The notes under the pieces: model-generated
The model's database searches: none
What the model was told of the DNA's origin: nothing
The model's input: only the letters and a program-made list of their open reading frames with translations
Made by a program: the position numbers and the translations under genes
From: Pogona vitticeps
Lineage: Eukaryota > Chordata > Lepidosauria > Squamata > Agamidae
Reading direction: 5' to 3'
Assembly: GCF_051106095.1 (NCBI RefSeq)
Contig: NC_135789.1
Span: forward strand, 24,773,264-24,837,263
DNA: 64,000 bases
Part shown: positions 12,701 to 23,407 of the stretch, in pieces
How the letters are laid out: each line of letters starts with the position of its first letter
Position numbering within the stretch: the first letter of the stretch is position 1

Positions 12701-15700
12701 AATATCATCGCCACCGCCAACGAAAACGTCACGGACGACGAGGGGCGTTCGTTGGCCTTCATGCATTGGGGCCAGTGGGTGGACCACGACCTGGATCATG
12801 CCCCTATGACCGCCACCACCATTGACAACAAGGAAGCTCACTGTGACACCAGCTGCAACTACGCGCCTCCTTGCTTCCCGATCAAGGTGATGAGGGGGGT
12901 CAAAATTCGGTGGCTCATCATGGGTGGCCAGAGTAGCTGCACAGAAAAAAAAATAACAGAATGGCTGGGATGATTTGACTAGGACTCAGGAGACTCGGGT
13001 TCGAATCCCTGCTCAGTCCTGGAAACTCACCGCAGAGTTGCATGTGGCTTCATGGCACAGAACAAACAATTCGGAGGTTTGTCCAAATCTGCCGTCATGC
13101 TTTCCGAAACAGCTCCAGATGAAACGGGTTCATGGATCCACCCAAGCTTCCTCCACCCAGCAATCTTACCTCTTAAAAAAAAAACAGAGTTTTAAAAAAT
13201 TTACTAATGTATTTATTTCTGCTCAGAAAGTCCCTTTCTGACCTCAGGAAGGAGAGCATGGAGGAAAATCTTACCTTGTATGGCCCCCTCTTCTAATAAC
13301 ACTACCCCCATTTTTAATTTTTTAAATCTTTAAAGAAAACTACTTTTAGCCACTAGAGGGCACCAAATAGCCTTTTCCGCAAAAAAGTTTTTTTTTTTTT
13401 AAAAAGAATTATTTTGAAATGGGCAGCACAGGATGGCTGTTGCACCCCTCCCAAGTTCCAAGGATGGCCAGGTGCGCCTCCCCAGACACCTAGAAGTTAT
13501 CCACCCTGATTGACGGTGTAGGCACCGATCCCTAGAGGTTTTGATTCAGGGACTGGTGTTTTTTTCTTCTTCTTGTACAGATCCCTCATGGAGACCCACG
13601 GATTTCCTCTGGCCTTTGCATGCCCTTCATCCGGAGTGCCCCGGTGTGTAATCCCACCACCTTGATCCGTGAGCAGCTGAATGCCATCACCTCCTTCATA
13701 GATGCCAGCATGGTCTACGGCAGCGAAGAGCCGTTGGCGAAAAACCTCCGAAACCTCAGCAACCCTCTGGGTTTAATGGCGCTCAACCAGAACTTCACGG
13801 ACGCCGGCTTAGGGCTTCTACCTTTTGAGAACAAAACCCGGAGCTTGTGTCTCTACACGAACAAAACCGCCAACATCCCGTGTTTTCAAGCAGGTACGCC
13901 TGAGCCAGAGAGACACACCTGTGTGTAATTCTCCCAAAGGAGAATTGTTGATAAATTGCACATTTTAGATTTCTTTGACCCAGTTCTTGTTAGCTGCTCT
14001 TGACGAGCTAGAGCAGAACAAATGATGTAGATTATTAACAATTTCAGAATCATTTCTGCATCTCAGACCCTCCAGATCATTAGGGACTACAACCCCCATC
14101 GCCCCCGAGTCCCAGAAGCTGATGGTGGCTTCTGGGACTCGGAGTCCCAAGGGTTAAGAGATCCCATTCTTTCCCAGCTTTATTACGAGTGGCCTGGATA
14201 CGGTTCCCCCCCTTTTTATTCCAAGCGCTCCATGTGGGAATGTCTGCCATATCTTGAATTTTTTCCAGGAGACAAACGGGTCACCGAAAACCTGGGGCTG
14301 TCGGCCATTCACACCCTGTTTGTCCGGGAACACAACCGGTTGGCGGCTGAGTTGAGGAATCTGAATCCTCACTGGGATGGCGAGAGGCTCTACCAAGAAG
14401 CTCGGAAAATTGTCGGGGCGCAGACTCAGGTAACGGGCTTCTCTGCTTCGGGGTCCAAACCTGTGGTTCGGCATACCTTGGGCAGTTCACCTGGTTTGCT
14501 CTGGGTTGCTCTAAAAGGGCTGGTGTTACACTGTGTGTTTTTCCTTATGTTTTTAAATTTGTTTTGGTTCATTGCAAGCTTTTCACACCAAATAGGCTTA
14601 TAATACTCTTGCAACCTTAACCGAATCTGCTTTTCATTTAGGTGATGACCCACCTTGGTCCTGTATTGGGGGGAAAAATAGGATGTTTGTTGTTTCTGAC
14701 GCCTGTGTTTTATTAGTCTTGTAGTGTAGTGGATACAGCAATGGCCGAGGACTCAGGAGTCCTGAGTTTGAATCCTAGTTCAGCTATGGAAACTCACTGA
14801 GGGCATGGAACTGATAAAACAACTCCTTAAAATATCCCATTTACCTTGAAAACCCTATTAGGTTCGCTACAATCAGTTCCGACTTGATAGAACAATAACA
14901 TTCACTGAATTCTTTTTCAAATCTGTTGTTCTGAGCTTTTAATGCTATTTTCTAAACACTATTAATGGCCTTGGGTCCTTTTTAGGAGAAAAGCAAGGCA
15001 CGGATATTTAAAGTAAATAAATAAGAAAATATTAAATGAGCAGCAAAGAAACAGAGCAGCAGAATGTAGCTTAATCTTCATTTCTATGTTCAGGGAATTC
15101 CCATCACAATTTAGAGTGCCCGTTAACACACACCCAGGTTACTTGGGGATTACAACCCCCATCCTCTCTCTCCCCCAGGCAGGGGGTTCTGGGATTTGTT
15201 GTTCAAACCCACACACATGCTCCAACATTGGCCAGCACTGCCTTACCTCACAGCTGCTGTATTGCCACCGCGTTATACCTGATGCATCATCGATTCCAGA
15301 GTGGTCGGAACCGCTTCTGTCACAGGACAGCCGTGGAAAGATTAGTTAAAAGAAAAACAAATCCGTGTTGGATTCTTTAGGGCTTAGACGAGCTTGGCTT
15401 TGTTTCAGATCATTACGTACCGGGACTATCTGCCTCTCACCCTGGGCAACGAAATAAACCATCAGCTGCCTCTGTATCGAGGCTACAACGAATCTGTGGA
15501 CCCCACGGTGTCGAACGTTTTCTCTTTGGCTTTCCGATTCGGACACGGTTCTGTCCCGCCCCTGGTGCCCCGGCTGGACGAGAACTTCCAGCCCTTGAAC
15601 CCATACTCCTATGCCCCTCTTCACCTCACTTTCTGCGCTTCGTGGAGAATTGTGATGGAAGGTATGTACGTCTCCCTGCAAGGGGAGGCTCTCACGGGGG

Positions 15701-18700
15701 CAGCACTTGGGGTGATCCACAGAGAATGCCCATTCCCATAAGTTTATCATATGAAGTCCACCGGAGCTATCCAGGGTGCTGAACGCTTCTCCAAAAGTCC
15801 AGCACTTTTGCCCAGCTCTCGTAAAGTTCGGACAAAAACCCGAGGGTGAGTTCACCGCTGCCATGAACTTGCGTGACTGGCCACCGTTTGCCCAGGACAC
15901 GAGAGTGCCTGCTCCCCGATCCACGTACAGAGGTGGAGTGGGCTGGTGAGTTTAAGCCAAGACGCTTGAGCCAGACTGTTAAGGGTGTGTGTGCGGCGGC
16001 TAGCTAGGGGATTATGGGCCTTGTAGTTCAAAACCAGCTGATTTCTTCCTCTCTCGAAAGAGAGCTTTTAATTTTAAAAAATAGTTCCAGTAGCAGTGGC
16101 TGGACCACCTCAGCCTGGTATCTTTGTGTTCCAGGCGGGATCGACCCTCTTCTCCGTGGCTTCCTGACTGACGACTCCAAGCTCATGAGACAGAACCAGA
16201 TGATGGTGAAAGAGCTTCAAGACCGGCTCTTTGAGCAGGTGGAAATCATGGGCCTTGATCTGGCCGCTCTGAATCTCCAGCGGGGGAGAGACCACGGCCT
16301 GCCAGGTAAGCCAGGCGAGGTGGATATTCCTCTCGCAGGGCGCCTTCCTGTTTCCTTCCATCTCTTCCTGAAGCGGCTTCAGCCCACCCAAAAGGAAACA
16401 CGCCTTGCAGAGAGCTAAAACAATACATGATAGACAACCTGTCATTCTAGGTGGAGTCATGTTAGTGTTTTAGAGACGTGATTCTAGCAGACCTTTGGGT
16501 CTAAGTAATCAGATTTGGAAATAAAACCCTTGTTAACATCCCTTGGGGACCCACAAGAAAACAGAGCAAGCCAATTTGCAAAGTACAAGAAGGTTCAGGA
16601 AGTTTATTTTTCCGGTGACAACCGTATGCCCTTCAGCACTTAAGGAGTTTACTCTTTCAATCAAGTGTTCTCTATAATGCTGATGTTGATCCTGAGACTT
16701 CTTCCTGGGCCTGGATTTTCTCCTTTTTAAAATAATAAAACCCCACAGGATTTGTTGTTTTCTGCAGAAAAGGACATTTTGCATCACCTGACATGATCAT
16801 AAGGCATGGGATTTTGGGTTTTTTTTTCATTACAGCTACTAGAATTCAGCAAGTAGATAGAATTCTGGCAACAATTAATAATAATCCAGGTCCTCAGAGG
16901 AGTTTCAGGATACATAACTGCTTTTTTTTTGGTCAAGACTCTCTCTCTGCCGTGACGGGCATTAAATCATAGAGAAGGACATGCTTGGAGCTTCCTAAAG
17001 TCAATGGCAGCTGTAAAGAATTAGGGGACGGTAGTCTCTCTGTTGGGGACGTGGTGGCGCTGTGGGCTAAACCGCAGAAGCCTGTGCTGCAGGGTCAGAA
17101 GACCAAGCAGTCATAAGATCGAATCCACGCGACGGAGTGAGCGCCCGTTCTTGTCCCAGCTCCCGCCAAACTAGCAGTTCGAAAGCATGCAAATGCGAGT
17201 AGATAAATAGGGACCATCTCGGTGGGAAGGTAAACAGCGTTCCGTGTCTAAATCACACTGACCATGTGACCACGGAAAGATTGTCTTCGGACAAACGCTG
17301 GCTCTATGGCTTGAAGAGCGGGATGAGCGCCGCCCCCTAGAGTCGGACACGACTGAACAAAAATTGTCAAGGGGAACCTTTACCTTTACCTTTACTAGTC
17401 TCTCTGTTCATGAGCCAGTGAAAAGGATGCCTCTCAGAAAAACTACCAGTCCCCTAATGCTTTGCAGCTCCCAGGGAACTTAGAAAGAAAAGAACTGTAG
17501 CTTCCGGTCAGATCCGGCCATACTAGATTAAACAAATCAAGAGTCCTACTCAGTATAAAGTGGTTTCATAGAATCCTGTGTTCTTCCCTGATACCCACCT
17601 CCCTGACTCTCCTGGGTCTTGAACCTCCCCCAAAGGGACGGCTTTACTACTCCTGCTTTCTGTTCCTGCTTAGGGTACAACGCCTGGAGGCGTTTCTGTG
17701 GCCTCTCGGCACCCAGCGACGAAGCCGAGCTGGCCACCGTGATGGGCAACTCAGAACTGGCCAAGAAGTTCATGGACCTGTACGGGACCCCTGAGAACAT
17801 CGACATCTGGATCGGGAGCATGGCAGAACCTTTTGTTCCCAACGGCCGGGTCGGCCCGCTCCTGGCGTGTCTCCTCGGGACCCAGTTCCGCAAAGTTCGC
17901 GATGGAGACAGGTAGCGTTGGCACTTCCTAAGGTTTTGCTCTACATGCTCTCTCTGTGTGCCAGTAGTGAGAAGCCTTGCCTCCTTTCAGCAATCTGGTT
18001 GGCCCAGATCTTGCAGAAGTATTTTTTTTCAAACTACAAGACCCAGAATCCTGGGGCTGTACCACCTGGGAGGGGGATTTTGGACCTTGTTAAGCCCAGC
18101 AGTGGTTCCCAAGCTTGAGTAATCCAGGTGTTCTTGGACTGCAACTCCCAGAAACCATGAGCAGCGCAGCTAGTAGTGAAGGCTTGTGGGAATTGTAGTC
18201 CAATAACATCTGGGTTACCCAAGCTTAGGAACCATGGGTTAAAGCAAAGCCATCCTGAAAAGTGGGGACACCTTATGGGCAGATTGTGTGCGATTGCCAT
18301 GGAAGGCGCTTGTCTCACTTCCTGTAATTTATAAAAATTAGCTTTTGTTTCATGGATCTAAGGTCTGATTTTTCTCAGGCGTGAAGCTCTGCCTCCTGAT
18401 GACTAACAGGATCATGGCCAACAAGGATGGCCTTGATGTTTTCTCAGCTGTGGGGGAATTCATGGCTAAAGCAACAAACCACCATTAACAGAAACTATGG
18501 CTTAGTGTGACACCGAAATGTGACCCATGTCGGTTTACCTTCCTTCTTGTCTTCCCCTTATTTTTAACAGGTTCTGGTGGGAAAACCCTGGGGTGTTCAC
18601 CCCCCAACAACGCCGAGCGCTGAGCCGCATCTCATTTCCCCGCATCATTTGTGACAACACACGCATCAAGGAGGTGCCGAGGGATGTTTTCAAGAAGAAT

Positions 18701-18769
18701 CAGTATCCGCGTGATTTTGTGAAGTGCCGGGAAATCTCAGGGCTGGACTTGTCGGCTTGGAAGGAGTAG
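6949..18769 (+). CDS. LPO: Lactoperoxidase-like animal heme peroxidase, 12 exons
   Basis: Secreted heme peroxidase that uses hydrogen peroxide to oxidise thiocyanate or halides. CDS exons: 6949-7021, 8567-8666, 9591-9766, 10842-10965, 11828-11957, 12683-12886, 13581-13893, 14269-14429, 15409-15661, 16135-16305, 17674-17911, 18571-18769; these sum to 2142 nt (713 aa; human LPO is 712). All borders are GT-AG and in phase. Residues 1-19 form a signal peptide. The heme-ester Asp235, distal His236 and Gln232 lie in GQWVDHD. The calcium loop reads TSFIDAS. Catalytic Arg377 and heme-ester Glu380 lie in RVTEN, and proximal His473 in FRFGH. The residue after Glu380 is Asn, so no MPO-type sulfonium link is possible. 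Words such as [18 protein letters not shown] and CDNTRI favour LPO over EPX. An ancestral LPO/EPX identity cannot be excluded without a tree. Strand and position relative to MPO fit human LPO. Confidence 0.9.
7590..7935 (-). mobile_element. RTE/BovB-like LINE fragment in LPO-like intron 1
   Basis: Plus-strand words such as 'gtccgtccatctcacgtttg', 'cctgcggccttccacctttc' and 'agcatgatggtcttttcctg' resemble a common squamate RTE/BovB-type repeat read in reverse. A related stretch lies in the next intron near 9085-9400. The family name is from memory and was not checked. Confidence 0.4.
8704..8914 (+). repeat. (CTTC)n microsatellite with two identical interruptions
   Basis: About 210 bases of CTTC units in LPO-like intron 2, broken twice by the same segment 'ttgcatcatcatttcc' (near 8753 and 8826). 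The repeated interruption shows that a larger block (interruption plus CTTC run) has itself been duplicated. Frames through it are artefacts. Confidence 0.95.
9085..9400 (-). mobile_element. RTE/BovB-like LINE fragment in LPO-like intron 2
   Basis: Contains 'catagcaaccctatgaatga', 'gcgacctccaaagtgtcttg' and 'tttggtcttcctctttttcc', words of the same reverse-strand repeat as at 7590-7935. It is diverged and not coding. Confidence 0.4.
10274..10541 (+). mobile_element. Tigger/pogo-like MITE, copy 1
   Basis: Begins 'gtaggaccctcttatccgca' and ends with the inverted 'aaggggtcctac', flanked by TA-containing sequence as expected for a TA target. Internal words 'cacttatccacagcctgaaa' and 'ccagaactggccatgagagg' recur in the other copies near 31309, 35411 and 51923. 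No transposase is encoded. Confidence 0.7.
10842..15661 (+). CDS. LPO: LPO-like exons 4-9: heme pocket core
   Basis: Exon 4 (10842-10965) has the disulfide word [17 protein letters not shown]. Exon 5 (11828-11957) has [12 protein letters not shown]. Exon 6 (12683-12886) has the heme-ester Asp and distal His. Exon 7 (13581-13893) has the calcium loop and [13 protein letters not shown], plus several Asn-X-Ser/Thr sites. Exon 8 (14269-14429) has the catalytic Arg, heme-ester Glu and [10 protein letters not shown]. Exon 9 (15409-15661) has the proximal His. Lengths of 130, 161 and 171 nt for exons 5, 8 and 10 are shared exactly with MPO exons 6, 9 and 11, which shows common descent of the two genes. 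Confidence 0.9.
12374..12492 (-). mobile_element. tRNA-derived SINE, reverse strand, in LPO-like intron 5
   Basis: Plus strand begins with tail words 'gatggagctggaagggaccc' and 'catccagtccagcccctgtc' and continues to the box B complement 'gggggattcgaactcccagc'. Same family as the copies at 1762 and 5752. Confidence 0.7.
12975..13065 (+). mobile_element. Sauria-type SINE fragment in LPO-like intron 6
   Basis: Carries 'gactaggactcaggagactc' and 'gggttcgaatccctgctcag', the tRNA-derived core of the Sauria-type SINE, followed by a short degraded tail. Confidence 0.6.
14722..14905 (+). mobile_element. Sauria-type SINE in LPO-like intron 8
   Basis: Near full-length copy: head 'gtgtagtggatacagcaatg', box B 'gagtttgaatcctagttcag', then tail 'gaaaaccctattaggttcgc' and 'cagttccgacttgatagaac'. 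Close relative of the copy at 2497. Confidence 0.7.
16135..18769 (+). CDS. LPO: LPO-like exons 10-12: C-terminal peroxidase part
   Basis: Exon 10 (16135-16305) encodes GGIDPLLRG to DHGLPG with the invariant RGRDHG. Exon 11 (17674-17911) encodes [10 protein letters not shown] to FRKVRDGDR. Exon 12 (18571-18769) encodes [10 protein letters not shown] to the end LDLSAWKE, where the stop follows two residues after the family's last Trp. This short end matches the usual family length, in contrast to MPO in this window. I saw no clear AATAAA in the next few hundred bases. Confidence 0.9.
17045..17395 (+). mobile_element. Full-length tRNA-derived SINE with (CTTTAC)n tail
   Basis: Starts 'ggggacgtggtggcgctgtg', has a long body and ends 'ggggaacctttaccttta'. 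A perfect 13-bp direct repeat 'tagtctctctgtt' flanks it (17032-17044 and 17396-17408), a target-site duplication. This defines both ends exactly and marks it as a fairly young insertion in LPO-like intron 10. Confidence 0.88.
18111..18234. mobile_element. Short hairpin MITE, family 2, copy 1
   Basis: Nearly the whole 124 bases fold back on themselves. The left arm ('gttcccaagcttgagtaatc', 'ttggactgcaactcccagaa') is matched by an inverted right arm ('gggaattgtagtccaataac', 'acccaagcttaggaaccatg'). A second copy lies at 58678-58806. No coding capacity. Confidence 0.65.
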
Positions 18770-21627
18770 GGTGAAAACCGGGAGGAGGGAGGGTGGATGG
18801 CGGGGGGGGGGAGAAGCGATGCTGAGCACCTTTCCGCCTCTAAGAGCTACCTGTGTTATTTTTTCTTGTCCTCTCTTCCCAAAAACCACAGAAGCACAAA
18901 GCTTTTCAAAGCTTTTACTAATAATGTCCTGATGTATTTTATTCCTAGTACTAAGCAATGCTCAATAGTCAATATTTCCAATAGGCATAAAATAGCAGTG
19001 AATGAGCAAGGATAGTAAAAGAGAAGAGAGAGGAAGAATTTTAAGTTTGGGAGAAAACTTGAGAGAGAGAAAAGCACGTTTTTTGGGAATTGCTTTTCTC
19101 TGAAGTGCTAGTTTTCCACAGACTCAAACCAAAAACGCACCACATCATACCTGAGTCCCTTTCATGTACTGTACAAGAGAGTGGAAATTAGCACTTCCCT
19201 TCTGTTGAGTATTTAGGTGTTAAACAAAGTCACCTAGACTATGCCTTAATTCAGCATCCTTTATGTACAGGAGAAGTCTTGGTGGCTGGACTACATAATC
19301 AGATGTTACACAAAGTCACCCAGACTATGCTTAATTTAGGATCCTTTATGTACATGAAAAGACTTCCAGAAGCTGTCCCATCGGCTGAAGAACTGGGAGC
19401 TGCCCCACCCACTCGCCCTCCACTTCCTCGCCAGCTGCTTTGCTTCTAAGTGGCGCACGAAAACCCGCTCTCAAAACCCCAACGGTCTTTAAACTCCCTT
19501 TGGGTCTGCTCTGTCTAACCTCCAGTCATGCCCCATAGGAGACACCCGCCCCATGAACCCCAGCCCTGGGCATCAGGAAAGCGTCTGCCAACATGAGGTC
19601 CTAAATCAGCCGGTGGAGAAGGACAAAACGCTGGACCTCCAGGATTGGCTTTCAACGTCAAAATTTCGGTTTTCCTCCCTTGGACCCTTTAAGGGAGATG
19701 AGAGCCAATTCTGCGTGGCTTGGGGCTCCCCAAACAGTTTTTCTTTAAAAAAATCGGTCACAACGAGGTGTGAGCAGGATTGGTCAATTTCTTCAAAGCC
19801 TCAGGGAGGTCAAGATGAGGAGCAGGAGTGGGTGCAAATCTCGGATCTTCTTTCCCAAGAGAGCCTCTCCGGACTTCCCGGGAGCCCAGGGTCTCGGAAG
19901 GGAGAGTCCCTACTGAAGAAATCCTCGCTTGCATGCCTTGCCAAGTGCCAGCTGCAAGACTCGGCGCACCACAAGGAACGCAAGCGGCAACTCCTTCCCT
20001 AGTGGCAGTCGGCCCCACTGCCCTTCCGCCCGGGTGAACAAACCCGTTGGGTTTTTATCTGACTGGCCCCCACCTGCCCGACCCTCCGCAGAAGCCCTCG
20101 TGTGAAAAGTGGGGGTGCGCTGGCCTCCCTACGTACCCCTTCCCTCCCCCCTCCCCACCCTGATATGAATGGAAGGGACGGAGACGACCGGGTGGTTGGA
20201 AAGAAAAAGCTTTTATATACATGCATGGAAAACCAGAGAGATGCCGTTTGGAGGCGGGGGGGGGAATGCAGGTTGACCCGAGCACCACCTCAGCCTGGCA
20301 GGGGGAAAACCGTGTGGATCTGCAGCCATTCCGAGCCTGGCACAGCCGTCCGAGCGCCCGAGGGAGTAGGGACCCGAGTGGCTCACTCCATGGAGCAGTC
20401 ACTGCAACACAGTCGCAAGGATGAGGGGTCTCTCCTTTGGCCCCCCAAGGGGCGTAGCGGGAAGCAAAACAAGGGAAGGGAGACACAGATTTAAGGCCAC
20501 AGAGGAGAAAGCCCCCCCCCGAGCATGTATGTCCCTGTCCCTGCTTTTTTTAAACCATGTCGAGGGATAGGATGGGGCAAAACCAAAACTTTGAAATAAG
20601 GCATCTTAACCTTGAAGACGTCCCTTCTGCCATAAACTAGCAGACGACATCTGATGCTTTTAAAAATGTACAAGTTTCAAAAGCTGCATTCAAAACTTCC
20701 AAAGAATTATTCTGCCGGTGCATCGGTTAGGCTCAGCCTCCCCTTAACACGGAAGTCGTGGTTTTAACCTGTGAGATCTGGAGCACTCTTTCCAAATTGT
20801 GTACAGGACGCAGCTCTCGGGAAAGGAAGTGGAGGTGCGATCGGGATGAGGAGGAAATAAAGAAACCGAAGCCTCTCGAGGCCCCAAATCCAGGGGGAGC
20901 GAATCGGTCTGTTTTCGTCTCTCTTATATTTAGTCACTCCTGTTCTTTCCACCCCAAAATAGGAAGACCAATTTGTCCTTACTTCTATGCAAGATCTAGC
21001 AACGACAGGAGGACGTTTGTGCACCTGACATGAGATCGCTTGAGTTTTAGCAATCCCAGAGTCATCCCTCAGTCAACCAAAAAATAAAAAAAGGAACCAG
21101 ACCCCTCATCTCCAAAGAGGGAGACAACCCGTTCTCTATGGTCTTCCTGCCACCCCATAGTGTTGCTATTGGGGTGCCACGTTTGACCCCCAGCAAACCT
21201 TAACTCTCCTTCTTCTCTGGAGTTCCCTCCTTCCTCAAAATGCCTCAGCAAAACCCTGGCGGCTCTCTTTGACAAAACAAGCAGAGGTCAAGGAAACAAG
21301 GGCTTCCAACGGGTATAATTTATTTTCTTAGCAAAACAGTTTTCAGGCAGTGGCAGCCGTCAATTCCTGTCTTGCTTTGAAGGCCTTTAAATAGTCATTT
21401 GAGGAGGGGGAAAATGTGGGAGTTGAAAGCAGTTTGGCTAAGACTACATTTTCTGTCTTTCCTCTTCATGCCTGTTAAAGCAAGGAGGGGGATAGAACAA
21501 TGTTACGGAAGGTGGGGGGAAGCGCACAACATCCACGTTTTCTGGCCACGCCAATGACCACGGAACCAGCTCCCTGCTCTCTGCCGTTCCACACGCGCGT
21601 GCGCGAATCTCACGGCCACCAACTTAC
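18770..21627. other. Intergenic region between convergent LPO-like gene and SEPTIN4 piece
   Basis: I looked here for the missing 3' exon of the septin (coiled-coil tail, words such as RESGTDFPIP or ELRRMQEMLHKI) and found nothing like it on the minus strand. Plus-strand DNA at 19553-20002 holds a 149-codon open frame with no recognised family. The rest is GC-rich single-copy DNA and short A/T runs. Confidence 0.6.
19553..20002 (+). other. Unassigned 149-codon open frame
   Basis: An ATG-started frame rich in Ser, Gln, Lys and Leu with no signal peptide, membrane segment or motif I recognise. It lies downstream of and parallel to the LPO-like gene. There is no convincing splice structure around it. 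It could be chance in GC-rich DNA or a small lineage-specific gene. I cannot decide between them. Confidence 0.15.
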
Positions 21628-21790
21628 TTGCGGTTCCGCTCCTTGACCACCATCCGGGTCATACTTTGGATGCACTGGGCCCGGTAGTTCTCGTAATGCG
21701 TCTCCCGCGTCACGTCTTTCAGGTCCTGCATGTGGGTCCGTATCAGCATGGTGCGCAGCTTGACAAAGTCGCAGTGAGCCGGGTTCTCCA
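21628..21790 (-). CDS. SEPTIN4: SEPTIN4 exon: septin unique element
   Basis: Starts two bases into a Val codon, then [34 protein letters not shown] and [15 protein letters not shown]. This is the septin unique element, very strongly conserved. A good GTAAGT donor follows, so a further exon is expected but none is seen downstream. Confidence 0.88.
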
Positions 21791-22160
21791 CTGGCGGAAG
21801 AGAAAGCAGGGTGAACGGGTAGAAATCACCCCGCCACGAGCCGGAGCGAGGAGCAGCCACACAAGCCCACCGAGAAGGCTAAACAGATGGAATCGGTGGC
21901 AGGGAGGGGGAGATAACGGCTGTTTTGAAGGAAGGCTCAACAGAACCTGCCTGTTCTGGAGCAGCCACGACCCAATAAAGGAAGCCACAACATAGAGTTT
22001 GCAAGACTGAACCGTTGGGCTGTTAACGGGGGGGAACCTCCTGGAGATCATAAATTCCCGGTGTTCCCATAAGCCGGGAAGCCACATAAGTGAGCAGAAA
22101 GATAACGGTTTGAACCCGGGTTGGCGGTGGAGGGAAAAGGGGTTCAGGAGTCAAGCTTAC

Positions 22161-22247
22161 CTTCAGGATTTAGCAATTTCCGGTCTTTGTATAGATCTGT
22201 AAGGAAGAGGCTATTGACAAGCGTGGATTTCCCCAGACCACTTTCTC
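22161..22247 (-). CDS. SEPTIN4: SEPTIN4 exon: P-loop
   Basis: Reads [14 protein letters not shown] then [15 protein letters not shown], ending one base into a codon before a clean GTAAGC donor. The P-loop is perfect, so nucleotide contacts of G1 would be intact in a full protein. Confidence 0.88.
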
Positions 22248-23407
22248 CTGGGAAGAGAAATCAGGAGAAGGAAGCCATCAACGGCATTCAATGCATAGGT
22301 TACTCCGGCGGGGGGAGGGGGGGTAAGAGAGAGAAAAGATTTTATCGAAGGAAGCACAAAAGAGGGAGTAGGGTTTGGTGGAGTATATCGAAACCACTTC
22401 CTTCTTCTACCAAGACTATAACTACCAGCGAGTTGGAACTGGCACTGCACACAGCGAGAAAGCAGGATTAGACCCAGCCAGATTCTAGCTCCCCACCATC
22501 CCCAGTTAAGATGATGGGCCCAGAGAGTTTTTTTGCGGGAGGAACTGCGGATTTGGACAAGCACACAGGATCTGAGCAGAGCTTGGCCTTGAAGGAGTGC
22601 CAAGGTGAAACATTTGGAAAGAGCCCGGAGTGTCTCACCCTCAGCCCCCATCCAGACTAAGGATCCAGATTTCACTGAAAGAAGCAGAGAGACTGTCAAA
22701 TCTCCCCCTAACCGTTTGGGGACCTTGAATTTTGCTGCCCTACGGGTTAAGCCTGGGGCACATGAGCTTGGCAGATGCACAGAGGATGATGGAACAGGGA
22801 GAGGTGGTTTAGTGGGACTGTGCAACAGCTGTGCTTGGATCTGCATAGAGCCCACCCAGCTTAGGTTTCCGTCTGCCCCCGGAAGATCCGCTGGAGGCAG
22901 TAGAGACCCAGGGTGGGTGGGTTTACACCATTCCATCACTAAATGTTCGAACTCTGTAAATATCAGCACCGTGGGGCTAAGCCCCAGGCAGCTCGCCTTA
23001 ATTCCAGCTCTGCAGAATGTACCTCCTTCCGACAGTCCCCCCATGTGGTTGCCTGGCAAGGAGCTTGAGTCACCGGAGGCGATTAAGCACAACAACCCTG
23101 CTCTCTGCTTCCAGAAATTCATGGGCACACGAGGTTAAAAAAGGGGTTGGCAATGCGCTGATTTGTAAAATCAGACCTCAATTGGAAATCAAACACGACC
23201 AAACCCCCTTCTTTTCCTCTCTGCGCCCTCCTCTCTGAGAGACTCTCGCTCTAAACAGGAGGACGCACGCAGCTTGATGGCTGGTTTCGGCAGGAACTCT
23301 CAGTTCTGCCTGTCCCAGTTTTAATATTCCTGCAGATGAAAAGAAAAGAAATGGGAGACCCCCACCCACCCCCACCCTTTCCACACAACCCCTGCCTGAA
23401 TATTTAC

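Noticed and set aside
19553-20002. The 149-codon frame as a missing septin 3' exon or known gene
   Set aside because: It is on the plus strand, opposite to the septin, and shows no septin coiled-coil words; left as unassigned.
22211-23128. 305-codon minus-strand open frame
   Set aside because: It spans a septin intron and reads the P-loop exon in the wrong frame; no domain is visible.
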